Positions 10,319 to 21,923 of a stretch of 64,000 nt of DNA are shown here, piece by piece. Both the position numbers and the translations under genes were made by a program. Every line of letters begins with the position of its first letter. Position 1 is the stretch's first letter. The stretch spans positions 107,832,893-107,896,892 of the forward strand of contig CM077594.1 of NCBI GenBank assembly GCA_039654915.1. Reading direction: 5' to 3'. This DNA is from Aquilaria yunnanensis (taxonomy: Eukaryota; Streptophyta; Magnoliopsida; Malvales; Thymelaeaceae). The notes under the pieces are model-generated. The model had not been told where the DNA came from. It did no database searches and was given only the letters and a program-made list of their open reading frames with translations.

Positions 10319-12079
10319 TCACATTTTATGCTGCAGGTATTGCTCAACTGTCAGCGGTTTAGGCCCACCGAACCAATCGATCAGAAAAATGTCTTTTATC
10401 TCCAATTTGAAGACACGGAAACGATGACCTTTCGGCCAACCTGTAAACTCACCGTAAGGAAACATGAATGATAATAAGAATAAAGAGAAGGACAGCAAAT
10501 GATGTCTGGCTACCACTAATAGTGCACGGTATAGATAGACGAATCAAAGTAATTACTCTGCATTTCCGGATGCTTAGCAAAAAGAGCCTTCTTAGCGAAC
10601 TCTGCCTCTTCCGTGTTTTCTTCGACCATGACCAACTACCAGACAGAAAGAAAGAATCAACTTTAGTGACGAATTTTGCAAAACAGAAAATTTACAATGC
10701 ATAGGAGTCGCTAATCTACAAAGTTTTGTTGTGTTCTATTCAGTGTTGAAGCAGTTGGCACAGGAAAAGATTCTCGCCAAATGGAGGGAGGACAAGGAAA
10801 AGGTTGCAAACTACAATACCTTCCCGGTCAGCGTTATTTTTGCACAAGTAGGATTCTCCGGGTCTGCCTTGCCACAGGTTCCAACTGTATACTCGCTGGC
10901 TGTGAATGAAGACCTCTCATCTTGTAACGCATTTCTTGCTGTTGGATCAAGAGTTGTGAGATAGAAGTATGGCACACCCGAACCCTTTCCAGGCAACCCA
11001 TCACTGAACGAAACAACATTCCTGCAGCAAACAGAACAAGCCTCTGAAGATGAAATCATCATTCTCATAATACTTATCTGTCTATTCATAGTCTCCAGCA
11101 GCAAAACATCCTTAGCATTCTCCTAGTGACACAGAGAAGCTTTCATATCATGAATACAAGTGAAGATGTATCCTCTGTTTTCTTTATCATACCGACTTTC
11201 ACCGAGCATTGCTTTAGCTTAAAGCCAAACAGCTCATGGAAATCATTCATTTTCCAAAAATGTGTCAAGCAGCAAGTCATGGTTGCTTAGTTTTTTGACA
11301 AGACAATGGTGGTGGGAGGATCATCATCATCATCATCCTACAAGTTATTACTACTCTCAATTTATATTACGGTCAGTCACATGAAGTTCATAGGTCCATT
11401 ACCATAAAAGTCATTGCCATTATAAATCCGTACAAAAGCAAAACAGCATTATCTTTTGTGGAATGCCTGTTTTGGCACTTTCAGCACAATCCACTTACAA
11501 GGGACTAATATTGAACTTCGAAAAAAAGGAAGAAAAAGGAAAAATAATCCTTCAGAATTGGTACAATGAGTAAACCGCTGATGAGTTACTGATTTGTGCC
11601 TTCTGGACTTACCCAAACGGTGCTCCATCCAGCTCACTTGATATTGTACTGCAAAATTAAAGTATGGTTACAAACGATGAGACCAAGTAACACTGCCAAG
11701 ATGAAACGTTCTAGACCAAACATGTCAATATAATATGTTAAACACCCCCATCAGTAATTTGTTGAGGGCCAAACAGAAGCGTCTATTTTTAGAATTTGAG
11801 TAAAAAATTGACCATATTCCTCAACTGGGCCATCCAATCCAATCATCACGGACGAAAACAAACTTATAAATTAAAGAGAAGCGCAAAAGGAGCATACCTT
11901 AAGACACCCCAAGAATTCTGGGCAACCAACCACCGAGCAGTGGAAGCAGCATCCTCCGGGTCTGGTTTTAAGTCTGAAATCGGCCGTCCCTCGACAAATT
12001 CCCGATAACCCACAAAAGACAAGATCGAAGTGAGCAGAAACAGACATCGAAGAGGAGATAGAGAAGAACTAGTCTCCAT
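10319..12079 (-). CDS. CREG1: CREG1-like secreted/endolysosomal glycoprotein-type protein (FMN-binding split-barrel fold), complete
   Basis: Five exons on the minus strand: 11898-12079, 11613-11648, 10820-11021, 10557-10635 and 10319-10440, all GT-AG, with a continuous frame of 206 codons plus TGA. The N-terminus METSSSLSPLRCLFLLTSIL is a clear signal peptide. The body matches plant CREG1-like proteins: STISSELDGAPFGNVVSFSD, then SGVPYFYLTTLDPTARNAL, ASEYTVGTCGKADPENPTCA and KGHRFRVFKLEIKDIFLIDW, ending in GGPKPLTVEQYL. The fold is related to pyridoxamine-5'-phosphate oxidases, but CREG proteins are not known as enzymes; the animal relative is a lysosomal glycoprotein. Exon 2 is only 36 bases. 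The length fits the family. Confidence 0.93.
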
Positions 12080-12155
12080 GTGCCAAGATCGTCCTGGTCC
12101 CTACACGAAGATAAGATCGATCAGAGATATGGTGATCGGCTGTGCAGTGTCCCCA

Positions 12156-12163
12156 TATTTATA
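12156..12163 (-). promoter_or_regulatory. TATA box of the CREG-like gene
   Basis: TATAAATA on the minus strand, 77 bases upstream of the ATG at 12079, implying a 5' UTR of roughly 45 bases. Confidence 0.6.
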
Positions 12164-12199
12164 CGCAGACCTCTCTCTAATACGTACAAGTCACAATTA

Positions 12200-14024
12200 T
12201 AAATACAGCTCAGACATCGATGACTTGGGTCCTTCAAGTTCCTCTGGCTTTTCCTACCTCATCCAGCTCCCCTTATCGACCAGAAAACAAATCAAGGGAG
12301 AGAATCAGCGATAAAGTCTGAGGGAGGTTTTTATCGTCTGCTGTCAAGTACAATGGAGACGAGAAAATCTGTTTGCTTCATGATCATACTATCGTACATC
12401 AACTCTCATTCGAGAATGTTGACCGGAAGGTAAAAACCAGAGACTAAATAGTCCACTGTTGCTTAGGTGGAATCGACCGCACTGGATTTTACGGTTGGAA
12501 ACAAATGATTGAGCAGGCTCGAGAGCCCGGGCCCGCAGGATGGGCTGCTAGACCTTTCCCCTGTTATGGGCTTCGTACCTAATCGGACTCACATGGAACA
12601 TCCATTATTGTTATTTCTCTCTTGTTCATTTCCATGGTAAACAATAACATTCTTTTGTTTTTTCAAACATGAATTCCGCTTGCCTTTAAATTTTGTACTA
12701 ATTAATTCCTCAAATAATATTTTATTAAAAAAATTTTGCTTTTTCCTTAACTAGTAAAAATTAATAAAAATACTCACTTTCTAGAAAAAATATTGAAAAA
12801 TTATTTTCGGGCTAATACTTCATTTTTAAAAATATTTGCTAAATGCATCTTAAAAGCAAAATACAATTTAACAGATTTCTTGAGACATTAATACCGTATT
12901 TAATTATATTTTTATTTGACCTTTTTTAGTACAGTAATAAATTTAACAGTTAAAAAAATTTTAATTTATAATTTAAAATTATATAATATTATAAAATACA
13001 CATATTTATATTTTAAAGTTCACAATTTTAATCCTAAAAAAAAATTACAGTTATTAGGTTATAATCTATATGGATAATGCATTATTTTTATTTCTACTTT
13101 TTTTCTGGAACCAAATCAATACTCTATTTACATAATAGTCAGTTGAATTATATTTTTTTTAAATTAATGGTTTAATTTTCCGTTATCATTTATAAAAATA
13201 TAAATAAAAAATTAAATTATTTTTCATAAAAAATATTTTAAAAGGTGGATTTTGGATTCAGTTGGGAGAAATCAAGTATAGTAGGTAGATAGTTAGATTG
13301 ATTTCCTACAGGTACAATTTAAGGAAAAATTAGTGTATATAAAATAGTTACTAATTAGTATTTTAAAAATTTCTAACATGGTTGCTAATAATTAATTTTT
13401 AAAAATTTCTGTCGCGTCCATATAAAACTTGAGAGGAGAAGAGAATGCAGAGGGGGCATGTGTTAACATTGGTGGTTTAATGCCAATTTTCATCCTCAAT
13501 TTTGTAATTTTTTTGGACTTTTACTTGTGAAGTTCCAAATGTGTCAACTATCTCATACTTAGGTTTAGGCCACCTGTCCTGCAATTGGTGTCCCTGTGCA
13601 GGCGTCTGTCCTCGACATGTTCCTCTGTATTATTTAGTTCACTAGATTTTTAGCACAGAAACTTTGCTATTTGATATTTTTTCCCCAGTTTTTTTTATGC
13701 TCTGTGGCTAATGACTTCGGTGTGGTATATGAGGGAGTTTTTGGCAAGTGTATGTCACTCATTGTCGTGTATTTTTTTTTTTTTAATCTTCTGCATGGTC
13801 TTATGTGGAAAGGAGAGAAAGGCAGGGGAATGAGGCATCAAACTTTTGTTTATTGGGTTGAGCCCAGTAGCCGTCATTGGCATGTCTGTTTGGTTGCAGT
13901 ACAGGCCTAAACAGGGTAGACCCAGAAATTCTTATTAGGCTGACTGTTAAGACCTTAAAATATTTTAATATAATAAATAAATCTAAAATATAGATATAAC
14001 TTATTTAAATTATACTCATCTTTT
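12200..14024. other. Intergenic, mostly AT-rich
   Basis: After about 300 bases of mixed-composition promoter sequence, 12.6-13.4 kb is very AT-rich without open frames. A short frame at 13671-13910 has no domain I recognise and poor coding character, so I do not call it. Confidence 0.45.
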
Positions 14025-14445
14025 TTATAGAAAATTAAATTCGTCTATAATTACATCGGTATCAATTTTTACAAGAAGTTCATTCTCTATATATATTAAT
14101 AAAGAATTCCTAAGAAAGTCATTATCCATCTTGATACGAAGTCGAGTCTTTATAATATTTATAGCAGAAAAAGCTCGCTCTGTAGACTCTGTAGAAACTG
14201 AAAGAGTACGCATAAGTCGAATCAATCTACCAACCAAAGGATATATTTCTTATTCCCACTTTACACTAGCCATTGATAAAACTCTAAAAGTATTGAAAAT
14301 TTTCTTGAATCAAAACTTTGTGGCATATCAATTTGATATAATCTCAGCTTATAAGGTAGATGTTCCTTCTCTTGCTCACTAAAATCTTTAGGATAATATT
14401 TCTAGGCAAGCTTACAAATTTTTGTAGCATCAAATGACTTAAGTT
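14025..14445 (-). pseudogene. hAT transposase relic (C-terminal dimerization domain)
   Basis: The minus strand reads VGRLIRLMRTLSVSTESTER followed by AFSAINIIKTRLRIKM (14237-14025), the hAT C-terminal dimerization motif (…LIRLxLTLPVSTATTERAFSAMxIIK…). Upstream, in another frame up to about 14445, YYPKDFSEQE and a following Leu-rich stretch match the preceding part of the same domain. A frameshift near 14250 and a stop before YYPKDF show it is dead. The rest of the transposase is absent. Confidence 0.8.
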
Positions 14446-15150
14446 TATTTTTTTAACAGTAAACTTAAACTTATTTTTTAAGAATTATTTATTTTAAATA
14501 GAATTTAATATAATAACTTAATTTAAAAGAACTAATCCTACTAATAAAAAACACTTTATGTAAAAAAGAGAGATAAAAATAGAACCAAACGTACAACATA
14601 GCTTGGGGGCCGACATATAAAACTCTCTTAGATATTTCTACAACTAATACTACCATCCTATGTATTTTTTAGATTCAAGGAATGGCCGAGGCACCTGCTA
14701 GCCCCTTTTTAGTTCCGCTCCTTGGTATAAACCAAATTTTCTAGGGAGCATGCCGGAGGAAAGAGCAATAGTGAAGCATTCTTGGAAAGCCTTTATTGTG
14801 TTCTTTCTACATACTCCATTCACTTTTTTTTTTTGTTGTTGCAAACAGAAATCCATGCAATAGTGGATATCCTTGTTTTGCTGCCGACGGCAGGTTTTGC
14901 AACAAAGCAGTTTTTCATAGAGGCGTCAAAATCAGGGAAGACAAGGAGAAATCCAAGATGAAACTAACACACACACAAAAAAAAAAAAAAAAACAAAGAA
15001 GACAGGTTACGTGGTTCTCAACCCAAACCTCCAAAACCTACTGTTTTCCCCAAAAACATGAGAAAGTAGACACTGGCCTGCGCGAAAAGGGTTATCTTCG
15101 ACCCTCACCAAGAAGCCTCCAACACATATTTATAGAACATAGGTTTTGTC
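14446..15150. other. Intergenic sequence up to the split host exon
   Basis: No supported coding feature. There is an A17 run at about 14978-14994. On the minus strand a TATAAATA at about 15125-15133 lies downstream of the split exon and could be a chance match. Confidence 0.35.
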
Positions 15151-15158
15151 TCCCTCAC

Positions 15159-15183
15159 CGTTGCCGGCGGTTGGTTTACTTCT
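15159..15183 (-). other. Candidate distal part of the host exon split by the retrotransposon nest
   Basis: Minus-strand continuation of the frame that starts at 43616. Across the GACTG target duplication the frame stays open for eight more codons (EVNQPPAT) and reaches a GT donor-like site (ACG|GTGAGG) at 15158-15157. With the 197-base part at 43420-43616 the exon would be 222 bases, a whole number of codons. Product unknown. See the entry at 43420. Confidence 0.35.
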
Positions 15184-15188
15184 GACTG

Positions 15189-15303
15189 TGATGCACGCCG
15201 ATGCCGCGACGATAGACCAAAAACAGAGTAGCTTGAGTTCAGGGTTCCAAGAACCGAGGCCTCTTAAGTCTGACTATGTCGAGCGAGAAGAAGAAGAGAT
15301 GCG

Positions 15304-15338
<35 letters not shown>

Positions 15339-15578
15339 TTCTGTATATTTCATTCATACCATTGATCTCCATGTACACGCTTATTTATACTTCCCATTTA
15401 CAGGCGGGACAAGATGAGAACGAATGGGGGGAAGAGAGGGCCAACGACTTTAACTGCCTCTCCCGCCATTTGCATGGGTTAATCACGTTTAGTGGCTTAT
15501 TATAGGAACGACGCCGTAGCATGTACTAATCATGTCTATTTTATAGGGATGACGCCGTTTGGGGTCTGTTTCGTATCA
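15189..15578 (-). repeat. 3' LTR of the chromovirus (390 bp)
   Basis: Begins TGATGC and ends TATCA on the plus strand (TGATA...GCATCA in element sense). It holds a GA microsatellite (about 15308-15340) and a minus-strand TATAAATA at 15382-15389. It matches the other LTR with about a dozen differences by eye. Confidence 0.92.
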
Positions 15579-15607
15579 TTGCCCTCCTCTTCAGCTGATG
15601 CTTGCCC

Positions 15608-17708
15608 TCAAGCATCAGTAAACTCAGGAAAACGCTGCTGTAGATCAAACAAGTATTCCCAGGTAGCTTCTTCAGGTCCTGAATTGGTCCAATGTACCAA
15701 AACCTTGGTGGCTGCCTGACGCCCTCTCTGTACCATCTTCCGTTCCAGAATTTTGAGAGGTTGCTTTGGTCGCTCCTCGTCCCACGTAGGTAGCTGAGTT
15801 TGTACTAGTTGGTCGCCTATCTTCCTCTTGAGCAAGGAAACATGGAAGACATTATGTATCTTGGCTCCATCTGGCAACTATAGCTTGTAAGCTACCATTC
15901 CCACTCGTTCCAGCACTAGGAAGGGCCCATAATATTTAGCCGCCAGTTTATGGCTTGGGGCTCTTTCCACAGAAGCTTGTTTGTACTTGCGTAACTTCAG
16001 ATACACCCATTCTCCTGGTTGAAATACCCTTTCTGACCTGTGTCTGTCTGCTAGCGTTTTCATTCTCTGTTGTGCTTTCTTCAATCTGTCCTTCAGTAGT
16101 GCAATCATCTATTCTTGAGCTCTCAAGCTCCTATCCACGGCTTCTACCTTTGAATCTCCAGAGATATATGGTAAGTGGATTGGGGGAGACTGCCCATACA
16201 TGATTTCGAATGGGTTATTCCAGTAGCTGAATGATAGTTGGTGTTGTACCACCATTCAGCCAATGGAAGCCACTTGACCCAGTCCTTTGGCTTGTCTCCT
16301 GTCATGCAGCGAAGGTAAGCTTCCACGCATCTATTTACCACTTCTGTCTGACCATCCGTCTGTGGGTGGTAGCTAGTGGACATATTGAGTTCAACCTTCA
16401 ACTGTTCCATGAACTCTTGCCAAAATTTACTCATAAACACTGTGTCTCTATCGCTAATGATGTCTTGAGGCATGCCATGCAGTTTATATATGTTGTCCAC
16501 GTAAGCTCTAGCCACCACCGACGCTGAATAAGGATGAGCTAATGCTAAAAAATGAGCATACTTACTGAGCCTGTCCACTATGACGAGTATGACTTCTTTC
16601 CCTTCTGATTTTGGCAATGTATCGATGAAGTCCATTGATATACTGCTCCAAACCTTGGAAGGAATAGGAAGAGGTTGTAGAAGGCCAGGGTATGCTGCGT
16701 TGTCATACTTAAACCTTTGGCAAGTATCACATTGACGTATGAAGTTTCTGATGTCTCGGCTCATGTTTTTCCAGTAACAAAAGGCAGCTATCCGTCTTCT
16801 TGTTGCCTCTACTCCTGAGTGCCCCCCGCTGGAACTGTGGTGAACTGATTTGATGATCTTATTTCTTAGGGAATTATCTTCCCCTACTACCAATACCCCA
16901 TTTTTCTTTAATCCTTGGGTATCGAGGGTATATCTGGGGTATGCCTGGGGGTTTGTCAGCTTCTCTTGCCATAACTCCTGTAGCTTGGCATCCACCTCAA
17001 CACTTCTGCGTATTTCCTCTATCAATGGCGTGGTGAAGGTCATCATCTGTAGTTGTTGGCAGGTGACCCGTGATAAGGCATCAGCAACAATGTTCTCCTT
17101 TCCCTTCCTGTACTGTATTTCATAATCATATGGCAATAGCTTTATAATGAACTTCTGCTGTAGGGGAGTTAGAATTCTTTGTTCCATCAAATGTTTCAGG
17201 CTTTGATGGTCAGTTTGAATGACGAACTTCCTTCCTATCAGATATGGTCTCCACTTTTCAACTGCGAAGATTAAGGCAAGAAACTCCTTCTCATAGGTCG
17301 AAAGTACCTGATGCCTAAGGGACAGCACCTTGCTTATAAACGCTAGGGGACGCCCTTGCTGTTGTAGCACGGCTCCAATTCATTCCTTGCTTGCATTTGT
17401 CTCGACCTCGAACTGCTTGTTGAAGTCTGGGAGTGCCAACACCAGCGCTGTTGTCATGGCCTTTTTAAGGTTACAGAAGGCTGTCTCCGCCTCCTGGTTC
17501 CAGTTAAATCCTTCTTTCCTCAGTTGTATAGTCAACGGCCTGCTGATAACTCCGTAATTCCTGATGAACCTCCTGTAATACCCTGTTAGGCCTAAGAACC
17601 CTCTCAACTGCTTCACGTTCCTGGGATTCGGCCACTTTTGCATGGCTTCCACCTTCTTAGGGTCAGTCGCCACTCCCGTCTGACTGATGATGTGCCCCAA
17701 GTACTCGA
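15608..17708 (-). pseudogene. Chromovirus pol, downstream part: end of RT, RNase H, integrase, chromodomain
   Basis: The minus-strand frame starts at the nested insertion site ([11 protein letters not shown]), continues through the RT thumb ([15 protein letters not shown]) and RNase H (TDHQSLKHLMEQR; LPYDYEIQYRKGKENIVADA), then integrase with an HHCC-like finger (…CDTCQRFKY) and a DDE core (SMDFIDTLPK, ISDRDTVF, PQTDGQTEVVNR). The C-terminal chromodomain lies at about 15620-15764 (VHWTNSGPEEATWE). Defects are a TGA at 17380-17382 in RNase H, a frameshift near 16210 in the integrase tail, and TAG at 16109-16111 and 15878-15880. Confidence 0.9.
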
Positions 17709-17713
17709 CTTGG

Positions 17714-20700
17714 TGTTGACACCCAATTTCGTCCGACCATTAAAAAGAAAATTTTTTTTATGAAAAAAAAAGTAATTAAAAAAATTAATTAATTATTATT
17801 TTTATTATTATTACTAAAAAAATTTTTAGTTTAAAATACATTTTTGTTTTGTGAAGATTTGATTTAAAATGATATATGTGTGTATTTGAAAGAAAAAAAG
17901 AAAACTCCAAAAAAAAAAATGGCAAAATTTAAAAGTTTGAGGTAAAAATGACAAAATTAAGAAGTTTCAGGCAAAATTGACAAATTCTGAAAGTTCCAGG
18001 AGCATTTAGTAGTTTGTCACATAAAATTTTGAGCCTGCCGACGTTTCTGGCCCAAATTGACAGAAAACGACAAAATTGTCAAAATCAGAAGCTTCAGGAA
18101 CTTATCCAGAGGCTGAGAGACGTAAAGGACTAAAATTGTCATTTTACCAATTTAAGAGATAAGTTTGAAATTTTTTATTAATTTATCCATCAACAGTTCA
18201 GCTAAACTTCCTCTATAAATAGCCCCCCAAATTTTGTGTTGAACACATAAAAAAATATCAAAAAACTTAGAGCTCCGTTTTAAAAAAAAGAGAAAATTAC
18301 AGCCCTTAGCCCCAGCCCTCTTCCCTTCTTCCCCAGAAAGCCAAATTTTTTTTTTTACTGCTGTTCCCTCTCTCTCTCTCTCTCTCTCTCTCCGCCGTGC
18401 CCCTCGCCGTCCGCCGCCGCCGTGCCTTCCTCCTCGCCGTGACGCCGTCTTCCTCCTTCGCCCCTGGCCGCCGTCCACTTCTCCCCTGCCGTGCACCGTC
18501 TTGGCCGCCAAAACCACTCCCTGCCCCTGCTCCCGCGTTGTTGCTCTGTTCTTCTTCATTCTTCAGATTCAAAATTAAACTGCTAGGGTAAAACCCCTAC
18601 TTAATCTTCTATCTTTTCATTCTTTTTCACTTTGGTTACTAACTTTTTCTTTTGTTCTTGCAGAATTAATTATTAACCTTTTTTAATTTTTACTTATTTG
18701 TTTATTATTTGTTTATTACTAACCCTTTCTTTATTGTTGTTATTAACAACTAACAACTAACAACTAACTTACTAACTTTTATTATTGTTAATTAATTAAT
18801 TTAATTAACTTTGTTAATTAATTTAATTAAACTTGGGTAACTTTTTATTATTGTTGTTAATTAATTAATTTAATTAACTTTGTTAATCAATTAATTAATT
18901 TGGCTAACTTTTATTATTATTGTTAATTAATTTAATTAACTTGACTAACTTTTTATTATTGTTGTTAATCAATTAATTAACTTGGCTAACTTTTATTATT
19001 GTTGTTAACAATTAATTTAATTAAACTTGGCTAATTTTTATTATTGTTGTTAATTAATTTAATTAATTTTGCTAACCTTTATTATTATTTATTTTTAAAG
19101 TGGATGGCCAAAAAGCCCCACTTTATTTTTTTATTTAATTCACCTTTACCCTTTACTAATAAATAAATAAATGAAAATTAAAAGAAGATTATTTTGTAAT
19201 TAATTATTAAGGCTAATAAAAATCATTTTTAAAAGCCAATTATTTTTATTATTTCTTTAAAGATAACAAAGTTGACTTTTTATTCCTTTTTGTTAAAATT
19301 AATAAATAGAAATAATTAAATAATTCTAAAAATATACAAATCAATTTTTTTTAAACATATCTTTAAAATAATGATCTTTAAAATTTAAAATTCAAGAAAA
19401 ATCCAATAAAATTATAATTAAAATTAATAATTAATTAAATAATTAAAATTTAATAAAAATTAAAACTCCATGACCAAATGATCCGCCAGGATCCATGGCT
19501 TGGAAATATTTTTAAATAAAATATATAAATAAATTTTTCTTTATTATAAATAAAAAACTTTGGACTAATATATTAATTATTTATTAAAATAATAAAATAT
19601 AAATTTTTAGTTTTCTTTATTAATAAAAAAGAATAAAAAGAGTAAAATTTTTGGATTAATATTTTTCAGTAATATTTTACTTATTTTTATAATATAACTT
19701 TTTAGTTTTCTTTATTAATAAAAAGAACAAAAAAGGGTAAAATTTTTGGGTTAATATTTTATTCAGTAACATTTTACTTATTTCTTTTAAAATAATAAAA
19801 TATGACTTTTTTTTAGCAATAAAAATAATGATAAAAGTAAAATTTTTGGGCTAATATTTTATTCAGTAATATTTTGCTTATTTCTTTTAAAATAATGAAA
19901 AGATATAACTTTTTGTTTCCTTTATAAAAATCTTAGCAAATGATTTCAAAAATAGAATAAATTCAAAAGAATTAAATTATCTCTTAAATATCTTAGACTT
20001 ATTAATTAAAATTATTTATCAAACAAAAAAAAACATAAAAAATGAAATATAAATATCAAAACTTTCCTTTATTTTTTTAAAATATACATATAAATTTTAT
20101 TTTTTTTAAGATCCTTGTTAAATAATCACTTCTTTTTAGTTAATTTTTTTTTATCAAAAAACAAAACATATAAATATCAAAAATTTTCCTTTATGTTTAA
20201 AATATACATAAAATTTTTTTTTTAGTTTCTTTTCTTGAATAATAATTTTTGCTTAATTCATTCAAAACAAAATTAAGACTTTTGTTCTATTTTTGAAAAA
20301 TACATATGAATTTTGCCTTCATCATTGAATAAATAAAATTTTAATTAAATAAAAAAAACATAAAATAAATCTAAGTCATGTTGTTAAGTCTAAAAATTTT
20401 TAGTTCATGGTATATTGGCTGGAAACTGTCTCGTGCCCGCTTTTGAGCTGCTTCACCTGGTGAAGAGGGTCTGGCTGAGTAACAATGCCCCGTACCATGA
20501 TCAATTTTTTTTTTTGAATTAACTTCTTATTAAAAAAAAATTAATTACTTTTTTTTAAGTAATTCTTTAAATAATAAATATCCTTCATTAAACAAGAAAA
20601 ATTAATAAAAAAAAAAAGAAAAGAAAGATAAGAAAATCAAAAGAAAAAAAAAGAAAAGAAAAAATAAATAAATAAATAAAATTTTTAGATTATTAATAAA

Positions 20701-21298
20701 TCTAAAAATTTCATAAACAAAAAGAATTACGAATTAGTAATTAAACTAACAATTAATTCTATAATAAGTAAGAATGTAATAATTAATTATAAAAAATTAA
20801 TTTCCATATCCGGATGATCCGGCAGGATCTACGGTTTTGAAAACTTTTTTTTTTACTAAATAAATTAAATAAATACAAAGATAAAAAATCCATATTTACA
20901 ATATGGATTAAATTATTTAAAAGTTCACCAAATTCCGTGTCCAAATGACTCGGCAGAGTCCATGGTTCGGAATCAAAATCTTCCGTGTCCAAATGACTCG
21001 GCAGAGTCCATGGTTCGGAAGTATAAAATTTCATACAAATTAATTAATTTAAAAAAATCCACATTTCGACTAATCCAGTTAAAATTTCTAATTTTGAAAA
21101 TTAACTGAAAATTTTTTAAAAGCAAAGCAAAACAAAATTAAAATCAACTAAGGTGCCAATTTTTGGGCGTTTTAACAAAGTTGTTTTAACGTAACCGTAC
21201 TCCCGATCCCCGAACTCTCGCAGACCATATTTTAGGTATCCAATCGACCTAAGAAAAAACAGATTGGTGGCGACTCCAGAAAATCCGACGTTGCCACA
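17714..21298 (+). repeat. 5' LTR of the Ogre-like element (3,585 bp)
   Basis: Contains a TATA box (18214-18221) about 500 bases in, then a GC-rich pyrimidine-rich block (18360-18560) and a very long AT-rich remainder. At about 18720-19080 there are repeated TTATTATTGTTGTTAATTAATT units. A motif related to CAAATGAxxCGxCAGxxTCCA occurs four times between 19470 and 21020. No gene is supported; the Arg/Pro-rich open frames near 18.4 kb are composition artefacts. Confidence 0.95.
18214..18221 (+). promoter_or_regulatory. TATA box of the Ogre-like 5' LTR
   Basis: TATAAATA followed by GCCCCCC; the same site recurs in the 3' LTR near 37695. It would place the transcript start near 18245 and make R-U5 about 3 kb long. 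Confidence 0.6.
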
Positions 21299-21301
21299 GC
21301 T

Positions 21302-21318
21302 TGGCGACTCCACTGGGG
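21302..21318 (+). other. Primer-binding site candidate of the Ogre-like element
   Basis: TGGCGACTCCACTGGGG starts three bases after the LTR end. It begins TGG as tRNA-primed sites do. Ogre elements are reported to use tRNA-Arg; I have not matched this to a specific tRNA. Confidence 0.55.
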
Positions 21319-21923
21319 ACTCGACGTTAGTGAGTCGAGCCTAAAGTTGATTTGTTTTGATTTACTTTGTTTTACTATTATGTGGATTTATATATTATAT
21401 TTACTTAAGTAAACATGCATAATGCATTCACAAAATGAAGCTCTATACCCGAGCTTCCTTAAATCAAACACGATTCTTTCTAAAGCGGAATTGGTGTTGC
21501 TGTCCTTGTGAGGCCACGGTCTCCAAGCCTTCACCGGTTTCAAAGTAGCAAAGTAGTGTATTGCCTTCTGAGACGGTTAGTCTCTGCATGGGCCCACGAA
21601 AAGCTACGACTCGAATTAATCCATTCCTTACATAAACCCTAGAGGGTAAGGAATCGGGCCGTCACTATGATTCAGTGACGGGATTCGGGAACTATCCCTT
21701 GCCTTTTTGATAAACCACCTTCTGCATGTAGAATTCCTTACTCTACCTTAGAACCAACCAATAAGAATTTCCCATACCTCGGTTCCCATTTCCATAGGTT
21801 TTGTTTTATCTATATGTTTGTATGATCCTATGTGTTATTTTTTTACTAACTCTATTTTTCCTTATTTTTCCGGCATATACATTTCATCATTAAAGATAAG
21901 TATTTGGTGAAAGAACTATTATC

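Noticed and set aside
13671..13910. Plus-strand frame near 13.7 kb
   Set aside because: Low-complexity Phe-rich stretches from T runs and no recognisable domain.
18306..18591. Arg/Gly- and Pro/Ser-rich open frames in the GC-rich part of both Ogre-like LTRs (also 37748-38066)
   Set aside because: They overlap on both strands, arise from CT/GCC repeats, and differ between the two LTR copies through microsatellite length; no domain.
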